This document shows, one piece after another, positions 1-8,363 of a stretch of 48,032 bases of DNA. The notes beneath the pieces are model-generated. The model was given only the letters and a program-made list of their open reading frames with translations. It made no database searches and had not been told where the DNA came from. The first letter of the stretch is position 1. Each line of letters begins with the position of its first letter. Origin of the DNA: a virus. A program made the translations under genes and the position numbers. Location: positions 1 through 48,032 of the IMG/VR virus record IMGVR_UViG_3300014325_000006. One strand, 5' to 3'.

Positions 1-120
1 AACCCGGCGCTCGCCGCCTCGATGGGCGGACAGGCGGGAGGGTTGGCCGTCTCCCCTGACCAGTTCGCCCAGCACCAGATTCAGGCCGTTCAGCAGATGG
101 GCCTCGGCGCGAACGGCTGA
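1..120 (+). CDS. Portal protein, last 39 codons (gene begins at 46083)
   Basis: This is the C-terminal end of the portal gene that runs off the right end of the window. Codons 1-117 and the TGA at 118-120 are identical to 47910-48029. It is Gln/Ala-rich and has no start of its own. The next gene begins at 120, with its ATG overlapping this TGA. It should be joined to the 46083 gene, not counted separately. Confidence 0.95.
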   Translation, partial: NPALAASMGGQAGGLAVSPDQFAQHQIQAVQQMGLGANG

Positions 121-123
121 TGC
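1..123. repeat. 123-base terminal direct repeat (copy 1); circular junction
   Basis: Bases 1-123 equal 47910-48032 exactly. The overlap falls inside the portal gene and reads through in frame, so the molecule closes on itself. An assembly overlap of a circularly permuted genome is the simplest reading. A true short terminal repeat is possible but would be unusual inside a coding region. Confidence 0.95.
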
Positions 124-452
124 CTCTCTCGACGGAGGCGCAGGCCGAGCTGAATCGGCGAGCAGACCGGATGTCCTCGATCCTGAACACGCCGGGGTGG
201 ATCGAGATTGAGGCAGAGGCCGGTCGCAAGATCGAGCGGCTGAAGAAGGTCGCCGCCGCCCTTGCCCTCAGCCCCAACGGGGCCGATCAGCGTAAGCTCG
301 ACACGATCCGGGGCACCATCGCCGCGCTCAACTGGTTCGTCGGTGTCCCCAAGACCGCCCAGGCCACCCTGGAGAAGTTCCTCCGGGAGCAGGGCATTGA
401 GTTGGAGGAGGACTTCACGGATGAGCAACCAGGAGAGCGAGTCGCTCAGTGA
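120..452 (+). CDS. Small helical head-region protein, unknown function
   Basis: A 110-residue protein whose ATG overlaps the portal stop (TGATG), so the two are translationally coupled. It is rich in Glu, Lys and Ala and probably all helical. A single Trp-Phe patch (LNWFVGVP) lies near residue 75. Its place between portal and scaffold candidate suggests a head-assembly accessory role, but I recognise no family. It overlaps the next gene by 32 bases. Confidence 0.75.
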   Translation: MPLSTEAQAELNRRADRMSSILNTPGWIEIEAEAGRKIERLKKVAAALALSPNGADQRKLDTIRGTIAALNWFVGVPKTAQATLEKFLREQGIELEEDFTDEQPGERVAQ

Positions 453-1554
453 GAGGGAACTAGCCGCACAGCTCCAGGAGCAACTCTTCTCGGGGAAGCC
501 GCGCTCGGTCGGAGAGGCGCTCGCAGCCGACCCGGAAGACCCGACCCCGCTGATCGAAGACCCGCCGGGTCAACCCGGCGACGAACTAGAGCCGCCGACC
601 GCGCCGCCCGTCCAGCCGCAGCCGGTCGAGGTTCCGCCCATCGAGGTCACTGACGAGCCGGGGCGCGATGACGAGAAGCGCGAACCGCCCGTCCTCGCCG
701 AGGGCGAGATCACGCCGGTCGAAGAGGAGCAGCAGGTCGAGGAGGAGGAGGAGGAGCTTCCGCATCTCGCCTGGGCGAAGAAGAAGTACGGCGACGACCC
801 CGACAAGTGGGCGAAGGCCGCGTTCGACCAGGAGCAGCACATCTCGCGCATGGCGAACTCGCTCAAGGAGGCCGAGCAGCTCGCCGTCCAGTGGTACGAG
901 TACGCGCAGCAGGCAGAGGCCGCCGCGACCTCGGCGCAGACCCAGGGGATGCCGATGTCCGCCTCCGAGGAGGCGTGGGTCGAGCAGGCGATGACGAACC
1001 CACACGGGTACGCCCGCCAAGCCGCCTTCCAGGGCAACGCCAACCTCTTCAACGCCGTCCTCGCTCGCGTCGCCGAGGACAACCCCGGCCTCGCCGCCAC
1101 CATCGGCACGCAGGTCCAGATGGAGATGCAGCAGATCGTCGCGCAGGAGAACGGGCAGATGCAGTCCGGCCCGCCCCCGCTCGATCAGTCGCTCGGGGCG
1201 AGCTTCTCCCGGCTCGGGATCAACCTGGAGCAGGCAGGCCCGCAGATGATGGAGAAGGTGCAGGAGCTAGGCGAGTACCACCCGTACGTCCAGGCGATCT
1301 TGCACGGCGACGACGCGCAGCGTGACCTCGCGGTGCAGGCGGTGTACGACCTCGTTCGCGCAGGTACGCTCGTCACCCGCAAGGTGCGCGACGAGCAACG
1401 CGCCACGCAGATTCAGCGCGAGGGGGAGCTTCGCCGAGAGGCCGCAGGCGTCGTCACCGGCTCGCCACACACCCCGCCTCCAGCGGTTGACCCGTTCATG
1501 GCCGCTATGGAGCAGGAGTGGAAGGATCGACGCCAGTGGGGGACGGACGAGTAG
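421..1554 (+). CDS. Scaffolding protein candidate
   Basis: 377 residues from ATG 421, with a GGAGG-type Shine-Dalgarno about 10 bases upstream. The frame stays open further upstream, but those codons overlap the previous gene. Residues 1-130 are very acidic and proline-rich, with runs of Glu near 100-115. A helical middle (YGDDPDKWAKAAFDQEQHIS) and a Gln/Ala-rich C-terminus follow. Position directly before the major capsid gene, acidity and low sequence complexity fit a capsid scaffold. The call rests on context and composition, not on a recognised domain. Confidence 0.65.
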   Translation: MSNQESESLSERELAAQLQEQLFSGKPRSVGEALAADPEDPTPLIEDPPGQPGDELEPPTAPPVQPQPVEVPPIEVTDEPGRDDEKREPPVLAEGEITPVEEEQQVEEEEEELPHLAWAKKKYGDDPDKWAKAAFDQEQHISRMANSLKEAEQLAVQWYEYAQQAEAAATSAQTQGMPMSASEEAWVEQAMTNPHGYARQAAFQGNANLFNAVLARVAEDNPGLAATIGTQVQMEMQQIVAQENGQMQSGPPPLDQSLGASFSRLGINLEQAGPQMMEKVQELGEYHPYVQAILHGDDAQRDLAVQAVYDLVRAGTLVTRKVRDEQRATQIQREGELRREAAGVVTGSPHTPPPAVDPFMAAMEQEWKDRRQWGTDE

Positions 1555-1580
1555 TCACCATCCGAGAAGTGAGCTAGGCT
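1552..1580 (+). promoter_or_regulatory. Possible promoter ahead of the capsid gene
   Basis: A TAGTCA hexamer at 1552-1557 and TAGGCT at 1575-1580 are separated by exactly 17 bases, in the 137-base gap before the capsid gene. The match is weak at the -35 position. A dedicated promoter here would make sense for the most abundant virion protein. Confidence 0.3.
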
Positions 1581-1691
1581 CGGCTGAGCTTCTACTCCTC
1601 GGGGACCGGAGACGACCCACAGGACGAGGCCACCGTCGAAACCGCTTCCGCAGCGGCACTTCAGCAGACATCCGACTTTCAAGGAGTAGCT

Positions 1692-2852
1692 ATGGCTGAA
1701 GTTGCAGTCGGAGCCTGGGTTTCGACCGAGGAAGTCTTGCCTGACGAGCGAGTCATCGACATGGACTCCAACATGCGTCAGCTCGACCCCGACCAGACCC
1801 AGTTCTCCACAATGGTTTCGCGGATGCCGTCACGGGCGGCGAGCCGCGAGAAGTTCAACTGGCTGGAGGAGCAGTACGTCACCGACGTATTCACCGTCGA
1901 TGCGGCGTACACGTCCGGGGCAACCACCGTCTCGGTCGGCACCGTCGAGTCAGCGGCGATCAAGCCGAACGATGTCGTCCGCAACATGCGGACGGGTCAG
2001 GCGTTCATCGTCACCGTGATCGGGGCGAACGGCGACCTGACCGTGGTTCCACAGGGGACGAACGCAGCCGGGAACGTGGGCGACAAGCTCCTCTTCGTCG
2101 GCTCGGCGTTCCCGCAGGGTTCGCCTCTGCCCCAGCCGAAGTACTCGCAGCGCGTTCTGGGTTTCAACTACACCCAGATATTCCGCTCGTCTTGGAGCTT
2201 CTCCAACACGGCGGTCGCCATCGAGTACTACGGCGGACGGGAGCCTGCGAAGGAGGCCGCTCGCAAGGCCGTCGAACACAAGCGCGAGCTGGAACACAAC
2301 GCCTTCTTCGGCGCGAGGTTCTTCCTCACGTCAGGCGATCCGCAGGGCGGCTCGGGTGGACTCATCGAGTTCATCACCACCAACCGCCAGAACGTCGGCG
2401 GCGAGCTGACGGCGGACTACCTCGACCTGTTCCTCACGCAGGTCCTCGCAAAGGGGTCGTCCGACAAGGTGATCTTCACGGGCACGGTCGGTGCCTACTA
2501 CCTGTCGCGGTTCAACCGCGCAGGCCAGGGTGCCTTCTGGAAGCCGACGAACGACCGCGTTCACGGTGTCAAGGTGGACGGCTTCATGTCGGGCGTCTTC
2601 GGCTACCAGATTCCGGTCGTCGTGAAGAAGGAGTGGGCCAACTACCCGTCTGGAGCCAACGGCTACAACGGGATGATGTTCGTCGTGGACATGTCCAACG
2701 TCGAACGCCGCCCGCTCCGGGATCGTGACACGAAGCTGCTGACGAACCGACAGCCCCAGGGCGAGGATCGCACGGCAGCCGAGTACCTCACCGAGGCCGG
2801 GTGGACGGTCGCCCAGGAGAAGACGCACGGAATCCTGACCGGGATTGCGTAG
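1692..2852 (+). CDS. Major capsid protein, SU10 type (HK97 fold)
   Basis: A 386-residue protein that builds the head shell. It has the layout of the SU10 major capsid family (formerly DUF5309): an N-terminal stretch asking for capsid flatness (QFSTMVSRMPSRAASREKFN), a beta insertion around residues 70-130, then YSQRVLGFNYTQIFRSS and the helical segment with EAARKAVEHKRELEHNAFFG. AAGGAG lies 7 bases before ATG 1692. Its length is usual for the family. It follows the scaffold candidate and precedes a hairpin. An SU10-type adaptor is encoded at 7674, so head and neck proteins match. Confidence 0.88.
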   Translation: MAEVAVGAWVSTEEVLPDERVIDMDSNMRQLDPDQTQFSTMVSRMPSRAASREKFNWLEEQYVTDVFTVDAAYTSGATTVSVGTVESAAIKPNDVVRNMRTGQAFIVTVIGANGDLTVVPQGTNAAGNVGDKLLFVGSAFPQGSPLPQPKYSQRVLGFNYTQIFRSSWSFSNTAVAIEYYGGREPAKEAARKAVEHKRELEHNAFFGARFFLTSGDPQGGSGGLIEFITTNRQNVGGELTADYLDLFLTQVLAKGSSDKVIFTGTVGAYYLSRFNRAGQGAFWKPTNDRVHGVKVDGFMSGVFGYQIPVVVKKEWANYPSGANGYNGMMFVVDMSNVERRPLRDRDTKLLTNRQPQGEDRTAAEYLTEAGWTVAQEKTHGILTGIA

Positions 2853-2858
2853 AGTCGC

Positions 2859-2887
2859 GGGGGGCTGGGGCCGCATCCTGGCCCCCC
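2859..2887 (+). terminator. GC-rich hairpin after the capsid gene
   Basis: A 12-pair stem (six G-C pairs at the base, with G-U pairs above) and a 5-base loop CCGCA start seven bases after the capsid stop. No U-tract follows, so partial termination or protection of the capsid mRNA end is as likely as full termination. Confidence 0.6.
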
Positions 2888-2909
2888 ATCTCTCTCGGAA
2901 AGGACAGCC

Positions 2910-3476
2910 ATGCGATTCGTCTCCCAGTTCCAGGGCTACGGAACCCAGATTCGCGTTCAGCGCCAGCGGGCGCTTGGCGACGGCGGTGTCGAGGTCTTGC
3001 AGGAAGGTCTGTACGTCCAGTTCGTCCCCGTCCACGCGGGCGGGATGCTGTACGAGAACGAGCGCCGCCACGCGCTCGACCACTTCAACTTCCGGGGCAA
3101 CACGCAGGACATCGGCGAGGCGATCCCGACAGACCCGGTGCAGCGCCTCGCCATCTTGGACACCGATGAGATGGCCGCTCAGGAGAACTGGTCGGACGCC
3201 GACAAGCAGCTCGTAGAGGACCGCCTGTGTGAGCTGGCGCTGACCACGCCACAGGAGGTTCTCCTCGTCGCCGACACCCCGATCACCAAGCCCTTCCCGA
3301 ACTACGACAGCTTCGACGGCGATCCCACCGATCTCGTCGTCAAGCTCATCGAGGACGGGTTCGACCTGGAGTACGTCCTGCACTACGAGCGCACCTTCGG
3401 CCCGCAGCGCACGCCCGTCATCGAGGCGCTGGAGAACGCGCTGGAGGTTCAGCGCGAGCAGGTCATCACCGCGTGA
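2910..3476 (+). CDS. Head or neck protein, unknown family
   Basis: 188 residues, ATG preceded by AAAGGA at 9-base spacing. It starts with a compact basic region (RFVSQFQGYGTQIRVQRQRA) and turns acidic after residue 60. No transmembrane or nuclease motif is visible. It sits just after the capsid gene and overlaps the next start by four bases, so it is probably a virion protein. I cannot assign a function. Confidence 0.75.
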   Translation: MRFVSQFQGYGTQIRVQRQRALGDGGVEVLQEGLYVQFVPVHAGGMLYENERRHALDHFNFRGNTQDIGEAIPTDPVQRLAILDTDEMAAQENWSDADKQLVEDRLCELALTTPQEVLLVADTPITKPFPNYDSFDGDPTDLVVKLIEDGFDLEYVLHYERTFGPQRTPVIEALENALEVQREQVITA

Positions 3477-3865
3477 GCCGTATCTGGACACCCCCGGACC
3501 CGGACGACTGGGGAGTAGTCCAGGATGTCGAGCCAGCCGAGCGCCAGCGGCAGCTCCCGGATGGGCGGCTCATGCAGGAGTCGCGGCTCACGCTCTCGCC
3601 GCACGCCATCGAGCGCCTCTGGCAGGGGTACATGTGCGCGGTCTGCCTGGAGGAGCTGGACGAGGCGTACCCGGAGTTCTGCCCGAACGCCTGGTGCCGC
3701 TTCCCGATCCGCGAGCAGCAGCGCAAGCAGCTTGAGCAGGACTTCGTGGGCCAGCATCCGGGGCTGGTGTCAGGCTTCCCGATGGACAGGGAGCTGGATC
3801 ACCTGGAGCGGGTTGCCCACCAGAAGAGGCCGATGATGACAGTCCCGAAGGAGATCAAGCCATAG
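3473..3865 (+). CDS. Small Cys-containing protein
   Basis: A 130-residue protein starting with GTG inside the last codons of the preceding gene. Residues 55-76 hold a C-x2-C...C-x4-C pattern (CAVCLEELDEAYPEFC then NAWC), suggesting a zinc-binding loop. The C-terminus PKEIKP is encoded by DNA that also contains a strong Shine-Dalgarno (AAGGAG at 3848-3853) for the next gene. Role unknown. Confidence 0.7.
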   Translation: MSRIWTPPDPDDWGVVQDVEPAERQRQLPDGRLMQESRLTLSPHAIERLWQGYMCAVCLEELDEAYPEFCPNAWCRFPIREQQRKQLEQDFVGQHPGLVSGFPMDRELDHLERVAHQKRPMMTVPKEIKP

Positions 3866-4299
3866 CCACGACCTCCCAGTGGTACGCGCAGGCAGGCGGC
3901 CTTCTGATCGCCCGCCTGTGGACGCCCCAGGACATGCGGGTGATGCTGATGAAGCCGACGTACACGCCGGACATCGACGTGAATCTGCGCTACTCGGACG
4001 TGAACGGGCAGGAGGTCGCAACGGGCGGCGGGTACTCGGCGGGCGGGAAGTCGCTCACCGGCAAGTCGGTGTCCTACGACGCGGCGGCGAACGAGTACAA
4101 CCTGCTCGCGGCCGACCTCTCCTGGGGGCCGGGTGCGACGTTCCAGACTCGCTACGGGGTCGTCTTTGAGTGGGACACGACCGACAAGTTCCTGTGGGCG
4201 CTCCTCGACTTCGGCGCTCTCCAGGACATCACGAACGGCACGTTCCTGCTCGACTGGGCCACGAACCTCCTCGCCATCGCCGCAGGGCCACCCGTGTAG
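3862..4299 (+). CDS. Small virion-type beta protein, apparently starting at ATA
   Basis: The frame reads ATTSQWYAQAGGLLIARLW from codon ATA 3862, then VMLMKPTYTPDIDV and GGGYSAGGKSLTGKSV. This matches a widespread phage family of about 130-150 residues with a VML...YTPD...GYxxGG pattern, found near tail-fibre genes. The first ATG (3934) would delete the conserved N-terminus and has no usable ribosome site. ATA 3862 has AAGGAG at 8-base spacing and overlaps the preceding TAG, like the usual ATGA overlap. From ATA the product is 145 residues. The start is inferred, the frame is firm. Confidence 0.72.
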   Translation: MATTSQWYAQAGGLLIARLWTPQDMRVMLMKPTYTPDIDVNLRYSDVNGQEVATGGGYSAGGKSLTGKSVSYDAAANEYNLLAADLSWGPGATFQTRYGVVFEWDTTDKFLWALLDFGALQDITNGTFLLDWATNLLAIAAGPPV

Positions 4300-4308
4300 G
4301 TCGCCCCG

Positions 4309-4899
4309 ATGGGGGCCGTCTACACACCGATCTGCGGGCAAGTCCTCTGCGGGCAGACCCGCGTAGCGACTTGGATCGCCAAGGAGGGGCGCTCCACCCT
4401 CGTCCTCAAGCCGAGGACGTTCTCCATCACGATCACCGAGGGGCCGATCATCACCCTCACGGTCAACCGCCCCGTCCTCTTCCTGAACGCCAAGAGCTTC
4501 GCCAAGCAGACGGACACGACCAAGGCCATCGGGCGTTCCGTCCTCATCCTCCGGGGCAAGCCCTTCGTTATCCAGCCGTTCCTGAGCGTGGTGCTGAACG
4601 CGCCGCGCCTGTACCTGCGCGGGAAGGCCGTTCTCCTCGGCCTCTCAGCGCAGCTTCAGTTCGGCAGGCCGAGACTGATCCTCCTCGGAGGGAGGCTGGA
4701 GCGGGTGGGGCGAGCGGGACTCATTCCCACGGTGCCCGAATCACGACCCCTAGTGCCCACCACGCCGGGGTCGGGCACGCTCGTCCCCACCGCGCCCGCC
4801 TCGCGCACGCTCATCGCCACCGCGACCGGCACGTCCACGCTCGTCCCCACCGACGAGGAGTCGGAGCTTCTGGTGCCGACGACGGTGGAAGTCCGGTAG
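4309..4899 (+). CDS. Beta-strand repeat protein with Thr/Pro tail, probable fibre or decoration
   Basis: 196 residues. The first 145 alternate short strands of the type RxLxLRGKxF or RPVLFLNAKSF. Residues 147-196 form about five degenerate 10-residue repeats ending in LVPT (SRPLVPTTP, SGTLVPTAP, SRTLIATAT, TSTLVPTDE, SELLVPTT). Such repeats are typical of extended stalks in phage fibres. It lies at the head of the fibre cluster. No catalytic motif is seen. Confidence 0.65.
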   Translation: MGAVYTPICGQVLCGQTRVATWIAKEGRSTLVLKPRTFSITITEGPIITLTVNRPVLFLNAKSFAKQTDTTKAIGRSVLILRGKPFVIQPFLSVVLNAPRLYLRGKAVLLGLSAQLQFGRPRLILLGGRLERVGRAGLIPTVPESRPLVPTTPGSGTLVPTAPASRTLIATATGTSTLVPTDEESELLVPTTVEVR

Positions 4900-4917
4900 C
4901 CCCGCGAGAATGACTGC

Positions 4918-5796
4918 GTGAGTACCTACGTCCCGACTGACTGGGTTGACGGCACGACGCCGCTCGATGAAGCGCATCTCGACAAGATCGAGCAGGAGCT
5001 TGTGCTGCTCGACGGGCGCAAGGTTCCCGCCGTCGCGGGGCAGGACGGCAAGTGGCTCACCGTCGCGGGCGGGGCGATGGTGTGGGCAGCCGCACCCGCT
5101 GGCGGTGGCGGTGGCCTCGACTGGGAGGGCGCGTACGGCGCAGCCACCCCCTACGTCAAGGGCGATGTCGTCACCTACGGCGGGGTCGTGTACGGAGCGG
5201 TCAACGACTCGACTGGGCAGACGCCGCCCCCTGCCACGCCGGTCTACCCGAACTTCACGCCGCTGCCGCTCCTCACGGCGCTCCCGTCCTCACCTTTCGA
5301 CGGGCAGCAGATCATCCTCACCGACTCACTGACCGCACCGACGTTCACCTGGCTCCTCCGCTACGTCGCGGCCAAGGCGAGCAACAAGTGGGTGTTCATC
5401 GGTGGTGCCCCAGCCGTTACCGAAGTTCTCACATCCGAAGCTCTCGCCGGTTCCGCGAACACCTACAACGCACCGCCGACCGCAGGGCCGAACTGGACGA
5501 TTCCCGTGTCAGGCGACTACCTCGTCGCAACCAGCCATCACTTCACAGCCGTCTCCGGGGCGGGGAAGGGGTACATGTCCTACGACATCGGTGCAACGGG
5601 GGCTGTCGATGCGGATGCGTCGTCTGCGTTCTCCAGTTCCCCTGGCGACACGATGATGACGTACCGAGAGCGGCGAAAGACAGGGCTGGTGGCCGGGACT
5701 GTCCTCACCGCGAAGTACAAGCAGGGTGGCAATAACACGGGCGGGACGATCTCCACTCGCGCAATCATCGCCCGACCGATTGCGGTGGGCGGATGA
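4918..5796 (+). CDS. Fibre-type protein 1 with chitin-binding-like module
   Basis: 292 residues from GTG 4918. Residues 70-105 contain W-x2-A-Y...Y-x-KGDVV-x-Y-G-x-VY-x-A (WEGAYGAATPYVKGDVVTYG), the signature of carbohydrate-binding module family 5/12. Residues 118-158 form a module ending W-x-LRYVAAKASNKWVFIGG that recurs in the 6626 gene. The C-terminal part is a beta-rich domain (WTIPVSGDYLVATSH) typical of C1q-like tips on actinophage minor tail proteins. It probably contacts host surface sugars. A GAGAAT box six bases upstream suggests a leaderless promoter. Confidence 0.78.
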   Translation: MSTYVPTDWVDGTTPLDEAHLDKIEQELVLLDGRKVPAVAGQDGKWLTVAGGAMVWAAAPAGGGGGLDWEGAYGAATPYVKGDVVTYGGVVYGAVNDSTGQTPPPATPVYPNFTPLPLLTALPSSPFDGQQIILTDSLTAPTFTWLLRYVAAKASNKWVFIGGAPAVTEVLTSEALAGSANTYNAPPTAGPNWTIPVSGDYLVATSHHFTAVSGAGKGYMSYDIGATGAVDADASSAFSSSPGDTMMTYRERRKTGLVAGTVLTAKYKQGGNNTGGTISTRAIIARPIAVGG

Positions 5797-6629
5797 GCGA
5801 GCCATTCTGGACTCCGCTCGGCGGACAGCCGGTGGACTACGAGGGCGCGTGGGCGGCAGGCACGCAGTACGCCCCCGGCGACGTTGTGACCTACAACGGC
5901 GTCACCTACCTGGCGGTCAACCCGTCGCTCGGGTCAGCGCCTCCTGCGGCTGGGTGGGTGAACCCGTCCACGAAGGGTGTCGGGTTCCCGCTCGACAGGG
6001 CCGGACTTCTCGACACGCCCGATGCGATGTCGGACGAGTTCAACGTCGGGCCACTGGCGGGGAAGTGGTCGCTCGTCGGTACGGCTCTTGGGATTAGTGC
6101 TGCGGCTGATCCGCAGTACGCGCCCGAAGGTCTGTTCATGTATCGCACCGATACGAGTCAGGCCCAGTTGTCTGCCTACCTCCAGGCGCTCACCGGGCCT
6201 TGCACGATCTACGCGAAGCTCGGGTATTCCTTCCTCGACGGCACGAACTGTCGTCGCGGCGGGATCGTCCTTGCCCCCGCTGCCCCGACGACCGCTTCGC
6301 CCGCCGTCTACCTCGGCTCGTTCTCCTCGGCAGCCAACCAGCGAGCGTGTAGCGGCGTCCGCTACTCCAACTTCTCGACCTTCTCGGCCAACTACGGCGC
6401 TATTGCGGTGCCCGCCTACTCGATGTCCATGTGGATCAGGTGCCAGATTCTCGCGGGGATGACGAGCTACTCCGCGTGGGCGTCTGCTGACGGGCACTTC
6501 TGGTCGCAGATCGAGTTGAACCGCGCAGTCGGGTTCACCATCGGCACGGCTGGCCTCGGCTTCTCGATGGAGGGGCAGGCAGGGGCGGCGGGGCCGATCT
6601 TCGACCACTTCCGGGTGGTGCAGGGATGA
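5793..6629 (+). CDS. Fibre-type protein 2 with CBM5/12-like module and lectin-like domain
   Basis: 278 residues, ATGA overlap with the previous gene. Residues 15-45 carry the CBM5/12 signature (YEGAWAAGTQYAPGDVVTYN). Residues 80-278 look like a concanavalin-type beta sandwich (LAGKWSLVG near the start, SADGHFWSQIEL near residue 233, a final beta strand FDHFRVVQG). It probably works with its two neighbours as adhesin or decoration, all three being translationally coupled. Confidence 0.72.
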   Translation: MSEPFWTPLGGQPVDYEGAWAAGTQYAPGDVVTYNGVTYLAVNPSLGSAPPAAGWVNPSTKGVGFPLDRAGLLDTPDAMSDEFNVGPLAGKWSLVGTALGISAAADPQYAPEGLFMYRTDTSQAQLSAYLQALTGPCTIYAKLGYSFLDGTNCRRGGIVLAPAAPTTASPAVYLGSFSSAANQRACSGVRYSNFSTFSANYGAIAVPAYSMSMWIRCQILAGMTSYSAWASADGHFWSQIELNRAVGFTIGTAGLGFSMEGQAGAAGPIFDHFRVVQG

Positions 6630-7672
6630 GCGAGCCAGCCTGGATTCCGGTTGGGCCAGCCGCCGTCCTCGACGTAGGCCCGGAGGTCGCCTACGGAGAG
6701 ATCACGGCCTCAGTCTCGGTTACGGCCACGACCGAGGCTGGAGCTACGCCCCTCGTCACGGCCCCGGCGTTCACCGCTGACGGCACGTCGCAGTACCTCA
6801 TCGAGTTCTTCTGCCCGAACGCTCAGGCACCCGGCACTTCAGGCAGCGGCTTGTACTTCGTTCTCTTTCAAGACGGCGTGTCTATCGGCTACATCGGCGC
6901 GATCACCGCGACGGCTGCATCGGGGCCGCAGGAGATCGTGAGATGCACGCGACGGCTCATCCCTGCCGCAGGCGCTCGCGTCTACAGCGTTCGGGCGTTC
7001 GCCTCTGCCTCTTGCACGATCCAGGCAGGGCCGGGAGGCTTGGGGGCTTACGTCCCGACGTTCATCCGCGTCACGAAGGTTCCCTCGGCGGTCGCAGGGC
7101 CGTCCGGCCTCGTTCCGCCGACTGCCATCGGGACGGCTCTCCCTGCCTCCCCCGTAGACGGTCAGGAGTTCATCCTCACCGACTCCCTCACCGCCCCGAC
7201 CTACACCTGGCATCTCCGCTACGTCGCGGCGAAGGCCACGAACAAGTGGGTGTTCGTAGGGGGGTCGCCCAAGCTCGTAATGAACAACACCGTGGCTGAT
7301 TCCCAATCTTCGTCGGGGTCGTTTCAGTTCTTGGCGAACAACCCTTCGATGTCGATTCCCGTTACCGGGCGCTACGAAGTGTCGGCCTTCGCGGGTTTCC
7401 AGAACGTCGCAGCAACAGCCTCCCAGGTCTACATCGCTCTCGCTCGCAACGACACGAACCCACTGGGCGGGACGCCGCAGCCGGGGTACAACTTCCCCAA
7501 CCTGGCAAGCATCGAGGGACATGTTTCCATTCCGCCTAGCACGGTCGATCTCGTCGCTGGCGACAGCTTGCGACTGCTCTCCTACATCACGGCCAGCACG
7601 ATTGCCTGGGGTGGAACCGGGGGAGTGCGTGGTCGTGCGATTAGTGCTTGTCCAATCGCAATCGGAGGCTGA
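6626..7672 (+). CDS. Fibre-type protein 3, shares a module with protein 1
   Basis: 348 residues, ATGA overlap upstream. The N-terminal half is a beta-rich domain (LYFVLFQDGVSIGYIGAI). Residues 172-212 repeat the module of the 4918 gene (ILTDSLTAPTYTWHLRYVAA, NKWVFVGGSP), with closely similar DNA, so the module was copied or exchanged. The C-terminal domain (SIPVTGRYEVSAFAGFQN, final IAIGG) parallels the tip of protein 1. Probable receptor-binding or decoration protein. Confidence 0.72.
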   Translation: MSEPAWIPVGPAAVLDVGPEVAYGEITASVSVTATTEAGATPLVTAPAFTADGTSQYLIEFFCPNAQAPGTSGSGLYFVLFQDGVSIGYIGAITATAASGPQEIVRCTRRLIPAAGARVYSVRAFASASCTIQAGPGGLGAYVPTFIRVTKVPSAVAGPSGLVPPTAIGTALPASPVDGQEFILTDSLTAPTYTWHLRYVAAKATNKWVFVGGSPKLVMNNTVADSQSSSGSFQFLANNPSMSIPVTGRYEVSAFAGFQNVAATASQVYIALARNDTNPLGGTPQPGYNFPNLASIEGHVSIPPSTVDLVAGDSLRLLSYITASTIAWGGTGGVRGRAISACPIAIGG

Positions 7673-7673
7673 G

Positions 7674-8363
7674 ATGACCTACAAGCAGATGCAAGATCGG
7701 GTGAAGTTCACCCTCGGGGCCGAGGAGATCACGACCAACGATGAGGTCGCCCTCATCAAGCAGTTCTTGAACGACGGAATCGTGAACATCCTCACGCGCA
7801 CGCGCCCGTACACGCGCAAGATCGACCTCGTTCTCACCGCGAACACGCCGATCCACGACATGTCGTCGGAGATTCTGGCGCTGCTCGATGTCGAGCTTCC
7901 CGGCTACGGGTTCCTCAACCGCTACTCCCGCGAGGACATCACGCGGGCGCAGGGCAACGCGGGCTACGGGTACGCCTACGAGGAGCCGCTGTTCTGGATC
8001 AGCCCGATTCCCACGGTGCAGACGACGATCACGGCCTACGGCATCTTCCGCCCGACGCCGCTCTCGGCCGACACGGACGACCCCTCGGGCGCAAGCACGG
8101 GCGGTCTGAACCCGGAGTTCCATGAGGCGATCATCGTGTACGCCCTGTGGAAGATGGCCGAGTACGTCCAGCACGAAGGCTCGGGCCAGGGCGAGCGGTG
8201 GCGTGTCCAGTACGAGGGCCAGGACGGCACCGAAGGTGAGATCGCCTGGATCAAGCGCATCCTCGCCAAGCGCGTGACCCCGCGCTCCACGTCGCGGCGC
8301 AACTCCAGCAACCTCGGCTCGCTCTCGCCCTCTGGCTCGTATATCGGATCGACCGGATCGTGA
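7674..8363 (+). CDS. Head-tail adaptor, SU10 adaptor type
   Basis: 229 residues from ATG 7674, with GGAGG 6 bases upstream. The N-terminus (MQDRVKFTLGAEEITTNDEV, LIKQFLNDGIVNILTRT) and the later helix EFHEAIIVYALWKMAEYVQH match the podovirus adaptor family seen in SU10-like phages, which forms a ring beneath the portal. The Ser/Arg-rich C-terminal 40 residues look flexible. The nozzle candidate starts at GTG 8360, overlapping this stop. Confidence 0.72.
   Translation: MTYKQMQDRVKFTLGAEEITTNDEVALIKQFLNDGIVNILTRTRPYTRKIDLVLTANTPIHDMSSEILALLDVELPGYGFLNRYSREDITRAQGNAGYGYAYEEPLFWISPIPTVQTTITAYGIFRPTPLSADTDDPSGASTGGLNPEFHEAIIVYALWKMAEYVQHEGSGQGERWRVQYEGQDGTEGEIAWIKRILAKRVTPRSTSRRNSSNLGSLSPSGSYIGSTGS

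Noticed and set aside
2331-3491. Leftward 386-codon open frame opposite the capsid region
   Set aside because: It is antisense to two well-supported genes, lacks a ribosome site and has Arg/Leu/Val-rich shadow composition typical of high-G+C DNA.
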